DNA from: CANHBY01 sp046342195
GTDB taxonomy: Bacteria; Pseudomonadota; Gammaproteobacteria; Burkholderiales; Burkholderiaceae_C
Direction of reading: 5' to 3'
Length of the DNA stretch: 64,000 nt
Assembly: GCA_046342195.1 (NCBI GenBank)
Contig: JBKDQE010000018.1
Location: 48,846 to 112,845 of the forward strand
Shown: positions 52,205-61,656 of the stretch, piece by piece
How the letters are laid out: each line of letters begins with the position of its first letter
How positions within the stretch are numbered: the stretch's first letter is position 1
Program-made: the position numbers and the translations under genes
Notes under the pieces: model-generated
What the model was told of the DNA's origin: nothing
Database searches by the model: none
The model's input: the letters and a program-made list of their open reading frames with translations, nothing else

Positions 52205-52633
52205 ATGCCGACTGTCGCCCATCGAGGCAGCGCAAGCCGCCGACGCACAATCAATGAAATTAATATGGTGCCCTTTATCGATGTAATGCTGGTATTGCTG
52301 ATTATTTTGATGGTCAGTGCCCCCTTGATTTCAACAGGGGTGGTTGACCTTCCGAGCGTAGGCAAAGCTCGCCAACGACCTGATCACGTCATTGAAATTG
52401 TAATTACTATAGAAGAATCGCTCAAAATGAGGTTTGACGGCAAAGAGGCTCAGCCCATCACTTTGAAAAATTTAGTGGCCAAAGTCAGTGAATTTCAGGC
52501 CCAACATCCTGATACACCCGTGATCATTTCGGCTGACAAAGACGTCAAATATGAAGTTGTTGTAAAAGCCATGGACACCTTGCAACGAGGCGGTATTCAG
52601 CGTGTAGGCTTAGCCATGAAAACTGGAGGCTGA
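52205..52633 (+). CDS. tolR: TolR/ExbD-type protein
   Basis: A 142-residue protein with one N-terminal transmembrane segment. The essential aspartate is in MVPFIDVMLVLLIILMVSAP, which forms the proton path with TolQ. The periplasmic domain includes VIISADKDVKYEVVVKAMDTL, typical of TolR/ExbD. It begins one base after tolQ and is followed by tolA after 17 bases. Confidence 0.94.
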   Translation: MPTVAHRGSASRRRTINEINMVPFIDVMLVLLIILMVSAPLISTGVVDLPSVGKARQRPDHVIEIVITIEESLKMRFDGKEAQPITLKNLVAKVSEFQAQHPDTPVIISADKDVKYEVVVKAMDTLQRGGIQRVGLAMKTGG

Positions 52634-52650
52634 ATGCCCCGTGAAAAGAG

Positions 52651-53523
52651 TTGCCCTTGAAGTCTATTCACGCTGAATTTTTTCCCCCTCCAGGCAGTGG
52701 GGGTCGTTTTGGCATTGGTATCTCAATCGCCACAGCTGCACACATTGTATTGATTTTGGTTTTGGCTTGGGGTATCCATTGGAAGTCTCAGGCACCCGAA
52801 CCGATGCAGGCCGAACTTTGGGCGGTGATTCCTCAAATTGCAGCTCCTCCTGCAAAGTCACCGACAGAGATCAGCAGCACCAGATCGACCCCAATCCGGC
52901 CTTCACCGAAAGAGTCGCCCCGATTGATCGAAAAGTCACCCCCATCTCGTCGTCAACCCAATACACAGGAACTTCAAGACGCTCAGCTCGCAATTGAAAA
53001 AAAACGTCGTGAGATCGAATCTCGTACTGAAAAAAAACGCCAGGAGTCTGAGCTGGAAAAGCTGAAAGCGGGTGAGCGCGAGCGTGAGCAAGCCAAAGAA
53101 ATCGAAAAGAAAAAGGCTGAGGAGCGTCAACAAAAAGAACAGCTCGAAAAAATCGAAACGATTCGCAAAAAAAATCTTCAGCGCCTGCTTGACCAAACGG
53201 ATGCAAGTAGCGAAAACAGCCCCGGAACAGCAGCCCGCAACACTGGCGGCATCTCGGGCAACTATGCGGGAAAAGTACGAGCCACGGTCATTCCTAACAT
53301 CATCAATATCCAAAATGTGGCTGGAAACCCGACGACAGAAGTGAAAGTCACCTTTGCACCAGACGGGCGAGTGATCAGCCAAGTGATTACAAAATCAAGT
53401 GGAGTAGGCGAATGGGATGACGCTGTACTGCGTGCCATTGATCGAACCCGGATTTTCCCACGTCGAGAAGATGGCACCATGCCGGCTCATTTGATCCTGA
53501 GCTTTAGCCCCAAGGATTTATAA
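52651..53523 (+). CDS. tolA: TolA-like energy transducer
   Basis: A 290-residue inner-membrane protein spanning the periplasm. The N-terminal transmembrane helix (residues about 25-42, AAHIVLILVLAWGIHW) precedes a proline-rich stretch. A long Lys/Glu/Arg-rich helix follows (about 105-180). The TonB/TolA C-terminal domain ends the protein (TEVKVTFAPDGRVISQVITK, AVLRAIDRTRIFPRRED). No in-frame ATG exists near the tolR end, so a TTG start at 52651 is used. tolB and pal, which normally follow, are absent; clpB comes next. Confidence 0.88.
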   Translation: MPLKSIHAEFFPPPGSGGRFGIGISIATAAHIVLILVLAWGIHWKSQAPEPMQAELWAVIPQIAAPPAKSPTEISSTRSTPIRPSPKESPRLIEKSPPSRRQPNTQELQDAQLAIEKKRREIESRTEKKRQESELEKLKAGEREREQAKEIEKKKAEERQQKEQLEKIETIRKKNLQRLLDQTDASSENSPGTAARNTGGISGNYAGKVRATVIPNIINIQNVAGNPTTEVKVTFAPDGRVISQVITKSSGVGEWDDAVLRAIDRTRIFPRREDGTMPAHLILSFSPKDL

Positions 53524-53712
53524 GCCGCTCTAATAGAAGGGATTGAATTTCATCTGAGACACCCCCAAATAGATGTCAGAGCAAGTCCTGTAACACCTCT
53601 TGCAATCAATTGCATGCTTTTCCGGATAGCTTACCAACGCGTTTTTCGCTCTCCTTCTGAAACAATCTCTCAAAGCATCTGAATTTGAGACCTGCACTTT
53701 CTGGAGAATTTT

Positions 53713-56307
53713 ATGCGCATCGATAAACTGACCACGAAGTTCCAAGAAGCCCTTGCAGAAGCCCAGAGCATGGCCATCATACGGGATAACCCTTACATTG
53801 AACCATCGCATCTGTTACTGGCCATGCTGGCACAGCAAGATGGTCCGAAAGCTTTGTTATCCCGGGCGGGGGTACACACTCAAGGCCTGGAAAGAGCACT
53901 GGAAAGCGAGCTCGCCCGCTTTCCGAAAGTTGAGGGGGGTGAGCATGTACAACCGGGGCGTGATCTTGTCACCCTCTTGCAGGCCGCCGAGAAAGAGATG
54001 AGCAAGCGGGGCGATCATTTCATCGCTAGTGAGATGTTCCTGCTTGCTCTGTGTGATACCAAAACTTCAATTGGAAACATGGTTAAAGACCATGGGCTTT
54101 CCCGTCGGGCGCTTGAGGCAGCCATTGAGAGTGTACGCGGTGGTAACAAGGTGGATGACCCTGGCGCAGAAGGTCAGCGTGAAGCTCTCAAAAAATATAC
54201 TTTAGACCTGACCGAGCGAGCAAGCCTGGGCAAGCTTGATCCGGTCATTGGTCGCGATGACGAAATTCGCCGTGCCATTCAGGTTCTCCAGCGCAGGTCC
54301 AAAAACAACCCTGTGCTCATTGGTGAGCCCGGAGTTGGCAAGACCGCCATTGTGGAAGGGCTCGCCCAGCGCATCGTGGCCGGCGAGGTGCCGGAGTCGC
54401 TCAAAAAAAAGCGCGTACTGGTACTCGATATGGCTTTGTTGTTGGCAGGCGCCAAATACCGGGGTGAATTCGAAGAGCGACTGAAATCGGTTCTTAAAGA
54501 AGTGGCTCAAGATGAGGGCCAGACTATTGTGTTCATCGATGAAATTCACACCATGGTAGGAGCGGGCAAATCTGAGGGGGCCATTGATGCCGGAAATATG
54601 CTCAAGCCCGCACTTGCGCGCGGGGAGTTGCACTGTATTGGCGCCACAACTCTGGATGAATACCGCAAATACATCGAGAAAGATGCCGCTCTTGAACGAC
54701 GTTTTCAAAAGATACTGGTCGGAGAACCTTCTGTTGAAGCCACTGTTGCCATTTTACGTGGCTTGCAGGAAAAGTATGAGGTGCATCACGGCGTCGAGAT
54801 CACTGACCCCGCCATTGTGGCTGCGGCCGAGCTGAGTCATCGCTATATCACTGACCGTTTCTTGCCCGACAAAGCCATTGACCTGATTGATGAGGCAGCC
54901 GCCAAGGTCAAGATCGAAATTGACTCCAAACCCGAAGCCCTTGACAAGTTGGATCGTCGACTCATTCAGTTGCAAATTGAGCGTGAGGCTGTTCGTCGTG
55001 AGAAAGATGAAGCTTCTAAAAAGCGCCTGGGCCTGATTGAAGAAGAAATCGACAAAATGCAACGCCAAATGGCAGATCTCGAAGAGATATGGAAGTCGGA
55101 AAAAGCCGCGGCACAGGGCTCTGCTCAGGTCAAAGAGGAAATTGATCGCTTGCGTTTTCAGATCGAAGAATTCAAGCGCAAAGGTGACTTTAACAAGGTT
55201 GCCGAGTTGCAATATGGACGCTTGCCAGAGCTTGAAAAAAAACTCACCCATGTGCAAGCCCAAGAGGAAAACAGAACCGGTGGCGAGGGTGTACGCCCGC
55301 GCTTACTGAGAACCCAAGTGGGTGCAGAAGAAATCGCTGAGGTTGTTGCACGTGCCACCGGAATTCCTGTGGCCAAACTGATGCAGGGTGAGCGAGACAA
55401 GCTTTTGCAAATGGAAAACCGTTTGCATGAGCGGGTGGTGGGCCAAGACGAAGCAATTGGTGCGGTAGCCAATGCCATTCGTCGCTCCCGCGCGGGCTTG
55501 AGTGACCCTAACCGCCCCACAGGCTCCTTTTTGTTCCTCGGACCAACCGGGGTAGGCAAGACGGAGTTGTGCAAAGCTTTGGCCAGCTTTTTATTTGATA
55601 GTGAAGATCAGCTCATTCGCATCGACATGAGCGAGTTCATGGAAAAGCACTCTGTTAGTCGCCTGATTGGGGCACCTCCGGGTTATGTCGGCTACGATGA
55701 GGGCGGCTACCTGACCGAGGCGGTTCGTCGCAAACCCTATTGCGTGGTTCTGCTTGATGAGGTTGAAAAAGCCCATCCTGATGTATTCAACGTGCTGCTC
55801 CAGGTGCTTGATGATGGCCGCTTGACCGATGGACAAGGGCGTACTGTAGACTTCAAAAATACAGTGATTGTCATGACTTCCAATCTCGGTTCTCACCATA
55901 TCATGCAAATGGCGGGTGAAGACCCGGAGTTGATTCGCAACGCAGTCTGGATGGAAGTAAAACAGCATTTCAGGCCTGAATTCCTGAATCGGATCGACGA
56001 GACGATAGTCTTCCATGCCCTTGACACATCGCATATTGAACGTATTGCGCGTATCCAGCTCGGTGTTCTTGAACGCCGACTCGAAAAGCTTGACCTGAAG
56101 CTCCATGTTTCTTCCGAGGCTTTAATTGAGCTGGTGAAGGTTGGTTTTGATCCCGTCTTTGGGGCTCGTCCTCTCAAACGGGCCATTCAACATGAAATTG
56201 AAAATCCGGTCTCCAGGCTGATTCTCGAAGGACGATTTGGCCCCAAGGACATCATTCCCGTAGAGTTTGAGGGCGGACATTTCTTGTTTCAGCGGGTTGT
56301 ACACTGA
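53713..56307 (+). CDS. clpB: ATP-dependent disaggregase ClpB
   Basis: A hexameric AAA+ chaperone that rescues aggregated proteins with DnaK. The 864-residue protein has the N-terminal Clp domain, a first AAA module with GEPGVGKTAIVEGL, and a coiled-coil middle domain from about 410 to 530. The second AAA module has GPTGVGKTELCKAL and FRPEFLNRIDE. It starts MRIDKLTTKFQEALAEAQS with GGAG upstream. It has its own 190-base leader after tolA; TGCAATCAATTGCA at 53601-53614 is a perfect palindrome there. I saw no strong sigma-32 match. Confidence 0.97.
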   Translation: MRIDKLTTKFQEALAEAQSMAIIRDNPYIEPSHLLLAMLAQQDGPKALLSRAGVHTQGLERALESELARFPKVEGGEHVQPGRDLVTLLQAAEKEMSKRGDHFIASEMFLLALCDTKTSIGNMVKDHGLSRRALEAAIESVRGGNKVDDPGAEGQREALKKYTLDLTERASLGKLDPVIGRDDEIRRAIQVLQRRSKNNPVLIGEPGVGKTAIVEGLAQRIVAGEVPESLKKKRVLVLDMALLLAGAKYRGEFEERLKSVLKEVAQDEGQTIVFIDEIHTMVGAGKSEGAIDAGNMLKPALARGELHCIGATTLDEYRKYIEKDAALERRFQKILVGEPSVEATVAILRGLQEKYEVHHGVEITDPAIVAAAELSHRYITDRFLPDKAIDLIDEAAAKVKIEIDSKPEALDKLDRRLIQLQIEREAVRREKDEASKKRLGLIEEEIDKMQRQMADLEEIWKSEKAAAQGSAQVKEEIDRLRFQIEEFKRKGDFNKVAELQYGRLPELEKKLTHVQAQEENRTGGEGVRPRLLRTQVGAEEIAEVVARATGIPVAKLMQGERDKLLQMENRLHERVVGQDEAIGAVANAIRRSRAGLSDPNRPTGSFLFLGPTGVGKTELCKALASFLFDSEDQLIRIDMSEFMEKHSVSRLIGAPPGYVGYDEGGYLTEAVRRKPYCVVLLDEVEKAHPDVFNVLLQVLDDGRLTDGQGRTVDFKNTVIVMTSNLGSHHIMQMAGEDPELIRNAVWMEVKQHFRPEFLNRIDETIVFHALDTSHIERIARIQLGVLERRLEKLDLKLHVSSEALIELVKVGFDPVFGARPLKRAIQHEIENPVSRLILEGRFGPKDIIPVEFEGGHFLFQRVVH

Positions 56308-56326
56308 TCGAAAAAAGGAAGCCTTG

Positions 56327-57934
56327 ATGTCAACTGTTTGTTCGCAACAGCCGGGGTCAGTCAACCCAGTGGTGGTGGTGGGCGCCGGCCTTGCGGGCTT
56401 GGTGGTGGCTCTGCGCATGGCGGCAGAGCGCCCAGTAGTGATCTTGGCTAAACGTCATTGTGAAGAGGCCGCCACAGCTTGGGCTCAAGGGGGCATTGTG
56501 GGTGTCCTCGGTGAAGATGACAGCGTTGATCGCCATGTTCAGGATACTCAAGAGGCTGGCGCTGGCTTGGTGCATGAAGAAACGGCCCGGTTCATTGCAG
56601 AGCAAAGCACTGAGGCCATTGCTTGGCTGGTGGCTCAAGGGGTACCGTTTTCATCAGACCCTGAAGGGCCTCTTGGCCTGCACCTCACACGCGAAGGTGG
56701 ACATGCCGTGCGTCGAATTGCCCACGTCGCTGATGCCACCGGCAAAGCCATCCATGATGTGTTGCTGAAAGCGGTGCGGGAGCATCCTCGAATTCGTCTG
56801 TGCGAACGCTGGATGGCCGTCGATTTGATCACTTCCCGTCATTTGAAATGTGAAGAACCCAACCGTTGCTATGGCATCTATGCGCTCAATATTGATGAAC
56901 AGCGCGTTGAAGCCTTATCTGCTTCCAGCGTGATTCTGGCCACTGGTGGGGTTGGCAAAGTCTACCGTTACACCAGCAACCCCGACACCGCCACGGGTGA
57001 TGGCATTGCCATGGCTTGGCGCGCAGGTTGCCGAGTGGCCAATATGGAGTTTATCCAGTTTCACCCTACCTGTATTTATCACCCGCAAGACCGCACTTTT
57101 CTCATTACTGAAGCCTTGCGAGGGGAAGGCGCTTATTTAAAACTCCCCGACGGCACCCGTTTCATGGTTTCACACGATGAGCGGCTTGAACTTGCTCCGC
57201 GCGATGTGGTTGCCCGGGCCATTGACTTCGAGATGAAACGTCATGGGCTGGACAATGTGTGGCTTGATGCCACGCATCTTGGAGAGCAGTTTCTCAAAAA
57301 CCACTTTCCCACGATTTACGCACGCTGCCTGAAACTGGGTATTGATATTTCCCGCGACCCGATTCCGGTGGTGCCAGCGGCCCACTACACCTGTGGAGGT
57401 ATTGTAACGGACCTGAAGGGCTGCACCGACCTACCCGGTCTTTTTGCCATCGGTGAAACCGCTTACACGGGGCTGCACGGGGCCAATCGCCTCGCCAGCA
57501 ACTCTCTGCTTGAGTGCGTGGTGCTGGGTCGAAGCTGTGGTGATTTTATACTGCGCCAAGGTATGTACAAGCCGCTAATTTTACCAGAATGGGATGAAAG
57601 CCAAGTTGAAAATGCCGATGAGCAGGTGGTCATTTCTCATAACTGGGATGAATTGCGTCTGCTCATGTGGAATTATGTTGGGATCGTACGAACCACCAAA
57701 AGGCTGGAGCGTGCCTTGGCCCGTATCAAGATGTTGCGAGGCGAAATTGACGATTATTACGCCAACTTCAGGGTTCATCGGGATTTGCTCGAATTACGCA
57801 ATTTGGTCGACTGTGCCGAACTGATTGTTCGATCCGCCCTGCTTCGGCATGAGAGCCGAGGCCTGCATTACAGCCGGGATTTTCCTCACACACTTCCAGT
57901 CAGTTTCCCTACTGTGATGTTACGTAGCGATTGA
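56327..57934 (+). CDS. nadB: L-aspartate oxidase
   Basis: FAD-dependent enzyme that oxidises L-aspartate to iminoaspartate for NAD synthesis with NadA. The 535-residue protein has the FAD motif VVVVGAGLAGLVVALRMA near residues 13-30, the catalytic-region AATAWAQGGI, TGGVGKVYRYTSNPDTATGD, and HYTCGGIVTDLKG. The start at 56327 is preceded by AAGGA; an upstream in-frame ATG at 56267 lies inside clpB and is rejected. It follows clpB by 19 bases, so it may be cotranscribed. It converges with zapD. nadA is not in the window. Confidence 0.95.
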   Translation: MSTVCSQQPGSVNPVVVVGAGLAGLVVALRMAAERPVVILAKRHCEEAATAWAQGGIVGVLGEDDSVDRHVQDTQEAGAGLVHEETARFIAEQSTEAIAWLVAQGVPFSSDPEGPLGLHLTREGGHAVRRIAHVADATGKAIHDVLLKAVREHPRIRLCERWMAVDLITSRHLKCEEPNRCYGIYALNIDEQRVEALSASSVILATGGVGKVYRYTSNPDTATGDGIAMAWRAGCRVANMEFIQFHPTCIYHPQDRTFLITEALRGEGAYLKLPDGTRFMVSHDERLELAPRDVVARAIDFEMKRHGLDNVWLDATHLGEQFLKNHFPTIYARCLKLGIDISRDPIPVVPAAHYTCGGIVTDLKGCTDLPGLFAIGETAYTGLHGANRLASNSLLECVVLGRSCGDFILRQGMYKPLILPEWDESQVENADEQVVISHNWDELRLLMWNYVGIVRTTKRLERALARIKMLRGEIDDYYANFRVHRDLLELRNLVDCAELIVRSALLRHESRGLHYSRDFPHTLPVSFPTVMLRSD

Positions 57935-58026
57935 TCTGTTGAGAGACTTAGGGCTTGGCAGCCTGCCGGACTTGAGAGTCGTCTGCTGCAAATCAGGCTC
58001 AGCAGCCCATTTTTCACCGTATTTCG

Positions 58027-58049
58027 GGCCCATGGCCCAGCTATGGGCC
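58027..58049. repeat. REP-like hairpin, copy 2
   Basis: GGCCCAT, a nine-base loop and ATGGGCC. Read on the minus strand the unit is GGCCCATAGCTGGGC then CATGGGCC, nearly identical to 7108-7130. It lies in the 141-base gap between convergent nadB and zapD and may act as a transcript barrier there; no T-tract follows. Confidence 0.55.
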
Positions 58050-58075
58050 TGCATACCGGTGGGGAGATTACCGCC

Positions 58076-58858
58076 CTAATTGCAAAGGGTAAGTTCAAAA
58101 GTTTCGTCACTGACGCAGGGTTTCAGGGCTGCACCCGCTTCTTCTTGTAACATTAACCGGATCATAACCATCAAACGGTGCCCACTGATTTCAGGCACCA
58201 TACGGTTGTTTTGCATCAATCTAATGCGCATCAGGTGGTAAGCTCGTCCGGCTGGCAAGCTTTGTTGGTAGATGCCCCCGACAGCGATGACTTTGTGAGG
58301 GACCCCGGCATCCCGCAGCAAGCCAAGAAGCAGGTTGAGCGCTTCGGCCAGGGGCATCAGGGGCTGGCTCCACTTGAGGATATCTGTTTTTCGGCGAGAC
58401 GGCTCAAAGTGTTGCCAGGCAAAATAAGATGGCAAATCGAATTCGCAGGTACCACCTGGGATATTGATACGGCTGCGTATGCTCATCAGCCATTCGTTGG
58501 CGGTGAGCAAGTGCCCGGCTTTACCTGGCAACTCGTTCAGGCCCCGATAAACCTGTTCGATCTTTAAGGTAATTTCATTGAGGGTTTCTTCTTGAATTGA
58601 CGGGTTGCCACGGTAACTGTTGAGCTCATTTTTTTTGCGGTCGAGTTCGTGCAACAAATCAGATTTTAAGTCTGCCCTGGATGCCACGTCTGTGATTTCG
58701 AAGATTGTGGCCAAGGCATAGTGGTGGTCGACCACGGTATCTCGAGCAATAAGTTGGCCCAGCCTGTCAAATAAATGCTCCAGGCGCAACATAGTGCGGA
58801 TACTCTCATTCAACGGATATTCGTAAAGAACCAAGCTGAATGTCCTTTTGGCAATCAA
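58076..58858 (-). CDS. zapD: Cell division protein ZapD
   Basis: A 260-residue cytosolic protein that cross-links FtsZ filaments at mid-cell. It begins FSLVLYEYPLNESIRTMLRLEHLF, diagnostic of ZapD, and contains PGGTCEFDLPSYFAWQ and HRLMVMIRLM. It sits after coaE in the pilB-pilC-pilD-coaE-zapD run, separated by only ten bases. The small gene yacG, which often follows zapD, was not found in the 141 bases to nadB. Confidence 0.94.
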   Translation of the reverse strand: MIAKRTFSLVLYEYPLNESIRTMLRLEHLFDRLGQLIARDTVVDHHYALATIFEITDVASRADLKSDLLHELDRKKNELNSYRGNPSIQEETLNEITLKIEQVYRGLNELPGKAGHLLTANEWLMSIRSRINIPGGTCEFDLPSYFAWQHFEPSRRKTDILKWSQPLMPLAEALNLLLGLLRDAGVPHKVIAVGGIYQQSLPAGRAYHLMRIRLMQNNRMVPEISGHRLMVMIRLMLQEEAGAALKPCVSDETFELTLCN

Positions 58859-58868
58859 GGGTTGAGAA

Positions 58869-59507
58869 TCACGATGCAGTCACTGTGGTTTTTTCACAGG
58901 CCCAACAGTGCAATTGCTGTACTGCCTCGTAAACGGTGTGCTCTAAGGTGGCAAAGTCAATATTTTGATTGCTCATAATGAGGTCTGCACAGGCTTGTCG
59001 GGAAGATCGCGAAGCTTGTTGTCGAATGACTTGCTTGGCCATTTCATTAGACCATCCTGGGCGTTGTGACACTCTTTGAATTTGTGTTTTCTCGTCACAG
59101 TCAATCACGATGACCCGATGTAAATAGGATCTCCATTTGCCACTTTCAACCATCAAGGGAATATCAAAAACAATGATATCTGACTGAGTTTCCAAATGAG
59201 CTTGGGCTTCCATTTCTTGCTTAATGAGAGGGTGCAAGATACCTTCCAGGGCGAGCTTGGCAGAGGGCTCGGAAAAGATTGTTTGGCGCATTTTAGCCCG
59301 GCGCAGGCCACCTTCCATATCGATAAAAGAATCCCCAAAAAAGCAACGTATTGGCTCAATGCCTGCTCCTCCAGGAGATGTCAGTGAACGGCTGATGGCA
59401 TCAGCGTCGATGATTGGTATGCCTATTTGGCAAAGATAACGGGCAACTGTGCTTTTGCCGCTCCCAATGCCTCCGGTCAGGCCCACTCGTAGATGATTTA
59501 TCGCCAT
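58869..59507 (-). CDS. coaE: Dephospho-CoA kinase
   Basis: Final enzyme of coenzyme A synthesis, phosphorylating the 3'-hydroxyl of dephospho-CoA. The 212-residue protein has the P-loop VGLTGGIGSGKSTVARYL at residues 8-25, IIDADAISR, and FDIPLMVESGKW. Length is normal. The start overlaps the pilD stop by ten bases. Its place after the prepilin peptidase gene is the usual pilBCD-coaE arrangement. Confidence 0.96.
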   Translation of the reverse strand: MAINHLRVGLTGGIGSGKSTVARYLCQIGIPIIDADAISRSLTSPGGAGIEPIRCFFGDSFIDMEGGLRRAKMRQTIFSEPSAKLALEGILHPLIKQEMEAQAHLETQSDIIVFDIPLMVESGKWRSYLHRVIVIDCDEKTQIQRVSQRPGWSNEMAKQVIRQQASRSSRQACADLIMSNQNIDFATLEHTVYEAVQQLHCWACEKTTVTAS

Positions 59508-60355
59508 CCCAGCCAGTGTATAATGGTTGCAGAATCCATCAGCATGACGGTGATTCCTGCCCCAGCCAAGAATGGGCCAAATGGAACATAGAGACCTTCT
59601 CTAAGCGACCGTTTCATTTTCATGCCAATGCCCACCAGCGCACCGATCGCCGAGGCGGCCATAATCACGGGAAGCAGCATATAAACCCCCAGCCAAGCTC
59701 CTAGAGCGGCCAAAAGTTTAAAGTCACCGTAACCCATTCCTTCTTGACCTGTCAAAAGCTTGAAAAGCCAGTAAACCGACCAAAGAGACAGGTAGCCTGC
59801 CGCAGCCCCCCAAACTGATAGATGCAAAGGAATAGTCCACCCCGCTGCGGAGGCAAGTAACCCGCTCCATAGGAGTGGATAGGTCAGATTGTCGGGTAGC
59901 AAGGTGGTATCCCAGTCAATGCCGGACAAGGCAATCAGCAAGGCTGCAAAACCACACCAGAGGAGAGCAATGGGTTCAGGCCCAAACCGCCAACTGATCA
60001 GGCCAAACAGGAGGGCTGTGAGCAGCTCAATGCCGGGGTAACGCCAGGAAATGGGCGTTTTGCAGGAGGAACACTTGCGACCCAACATGAAAAAACTGAT
60101 GACGGGAATATTTTCATACCAGCGAAGCGTGTGGCCACAAAAGGGGCATCGAGACCTGGGATGAGACAAGCTCAAGGGCATGACTGGCCCCGCAATGGCT
60201 ACCCCTAACATTTGTGCCGCCTCCGATCGCCACTCTTGATGTAGCACGAGTGGCGAACGATGGACAACGACATTCAGAAAGCTGCCTACACAAAGCCCCA
60301 ACAGCCCCAGGGCCCAAGGTGACAAGAAAATGTCTAACATAGTATGGCTCAGCAT
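59498..60355 (-). CDS. pilD: Prepilin peptidase/N-methyltransferase PilD
   Basis: Inner-membrane aspartyl protease that cleaves type IV prepilins and methylates the new N-terminus. The 285-residue protein has the cytoplasmic zinc domain with RCPFCGHTLRWYENIP and CSSCKTPISWRYP. The two catalytic aspartates lie in GIDWDTTLLPD and GMGYGDFKLLAALGAWLG. Eight or so hydrophobic segments are visible. I start at 60355 (MLSHTMLDIFLSP); 60340 is an alternative and 60442 would run into pilC. Its substrates include all the pilins at 35-43 kb. Confidence 0.95.
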   Translation of the reverse strand: MLSHTMLDIFLSPWALGLLGLCVGSFLNVVVHRSPLVLHQEWRSEAAQMLGVAIAGPVMPLSLSHPRSRCPFCGHTLRWYENIPVISFFMLGRKCSSCKTPISWRYPGIELLTALLFGLISWRFGPEPIALLWCGFAALLIALSGIDWDTTLLPDNLTYPLLWSGLLASAAGWTIPLHLSVWGAAAGYLSLWSVYWLFKLLTGQEGMGYGDFKLLAALGAWLGVYMLLPVIMAASAIGALVGIGMKMKRSLREGLYVPFGPFLAGAGITVMLMDSATIIHWLGWR

Positions 60356-60362
60356 TGGAGAG

Positions 60363-61589
60363 TCAAACCACTTGACCAAGCTTGAAAATGGGAAGATACA
60401 TTGACACCACAATTCCACCAATAAGCGTGCCAAGGAACACAATGATAAAAGGCTCCATCAGGCTGGAGATGCCTTTGACAGCTTCGTCAACTTCTTCTTC
60501 AAAGAACTCGGCCACTTTGCTGAGCATGTGATCCAGGGAGCCTGACTCTTCGCCGATGGCACACATCTGAAGCACCATGATCGGAAAAATGCCGGTTGAT
60601 TCCATCGAAGTGGTGAGGGAAATTCCTGCCGACACATCTTTCTGGATGCGTTTGGTGGCCTCCAGGAACACAGCGTTACCGGCAGCACCACCCACTGAGT
60701 CTAGAGCTTCCACCAGTGGAACCCCTGCAGAAAAAAGGGTGGCCAGGGTGCGGGTCCAGCGGGAAATCACTGATTTATAGACCAAGGGCCCAAAAACAGG
60801 TATTTTCAATAAAAGGCGATCCATGATGTCCTGCATTCGCTGGGATCGTTTCCAGCTTTGCAGGAAAAAGTAGATACCTCCACCAATAAACCCGAAGATG
60901 GCATACCACCACTTGACGAAAATTTCTGACATCCCCATCACAATCAAAGTGGGGGTCGGAAGGTTGGCGCCAAAGCTTTCAAAAACGCTTTTAAATGCCG
61001 GGATCACAAAAATCATGATGACGGCCAATACAATAAAAGCCACAACAATGACTGCGGCAGGATAAAGAAGTGCAGATTTGATCTTGGCTTTAACGGCCAA
61101 GGTTTTCTCTTGGTAGAGAGCCAGTCGATCAAGGATGGCCTCCAAAATACCGCCTGCTTCACCTGCTTCAACAAGATTGCAAAAAAGGGCATTAAAGTAG
61201 AGAGGGTATTTACGGAATGAGACGGAGAGACTGGAGCCGGTTTCAAGATCACTACGGATATCATTCAAAAGTTTGGTCAGGCGGGCGTTGGTGCTGCCTC
61301 TTGCAACAATATCGAAAGACTGAACCAGTGGCACACCTGCTTTCATCATGGTGGATAACTGTCGGGTAAAAATAGAAATGTCTTTGGGCTTAATGGGTTT
61401 TCCGCCCGAAACCCGGCGCCGTTTCACTTTAGTGACCATAATGCCTTGACGACGCAAACTGGCACCTACAGCCGCTTCACCGCCAGCACGCAACTCTCCT
61501 TTGCGCACCTTCCCGGCTTTGTCTTTTCCTTCCCATTCAAATAAAACATCTTTGGTTTTTTTATTCGCGCTGACTGCTGCTGTCGCCAT
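60363..61589 (-). CDS. pilC: Type IV pilus inner-membrane platform protein PilC
   Basis: A 408-residue platform protein of the pilus machine, through which PilB drives assembly. Two GspF domains are visible (residues about 75-200 and 275-400), with FTRQLSTMMKAGVPLVQSFD in the first and LATLFSAGVPLVEALDSVGG in the second. Three membrane segments are present. It starts MATAAVSANKKTKDVLFEWEG after a clear AGAGA site. It follows pilB by about 67 bases. Confidence 0.96.
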   Translation of the reverse strand: MATAAVSANKKTKDVLFEWEGKDKAGKVRKGELRAGGEAAVGASLRRQGIMVTKVKRRRVSGGKPIKPKDISIFTRQLSTMMKAGVPLVQSFDIVARGSTNARLTKLLNDIRSDLETGSSLSVSFRKYPLYFNALFCNLVEAGEAGGILEAILDRLALYQEKTLAVKAKIKSALLYPAAVIVVAFIVLAVIMIFVIPAFKSVFESFGANLPTPTLIVMGMSEIFVKWWYAIFGFIGGGIYFFLQSWKRSQRMQDIMDRLLLKIPVFGPLVYKSVISRWTRTLATLFSAGVPLVEALDSVGGAAGNAVFLEATKRIQKDVSAGISLTTSMESTGIFPIMVLQMCAIGEESGSLDHMLSKVAEFFEEEVDEAVKGISSLMEPFIIVFLGTLIGGIVVSMYLPIFKLGQVV

Positions 61590-61656
61590 GATCTCTCCGG
61601 GGTAAATCTGGGTGAGGGGTGTTGGTAAGTTGAGGGATCGGGAAATTTTTGTAATG

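Noticed and set aside
53601..53614. TGCAATCAATTGCA palindrome before clpB as an operator
   Set aside because: Short and AT-rich enough to occur by chance; no second copy near other heat-shock genes.
57935..58075. Possible yacG gene after zapD
   Set aside because: All three minus-strand frames were read; none has the C-x2-C zinc pairs of YacG.
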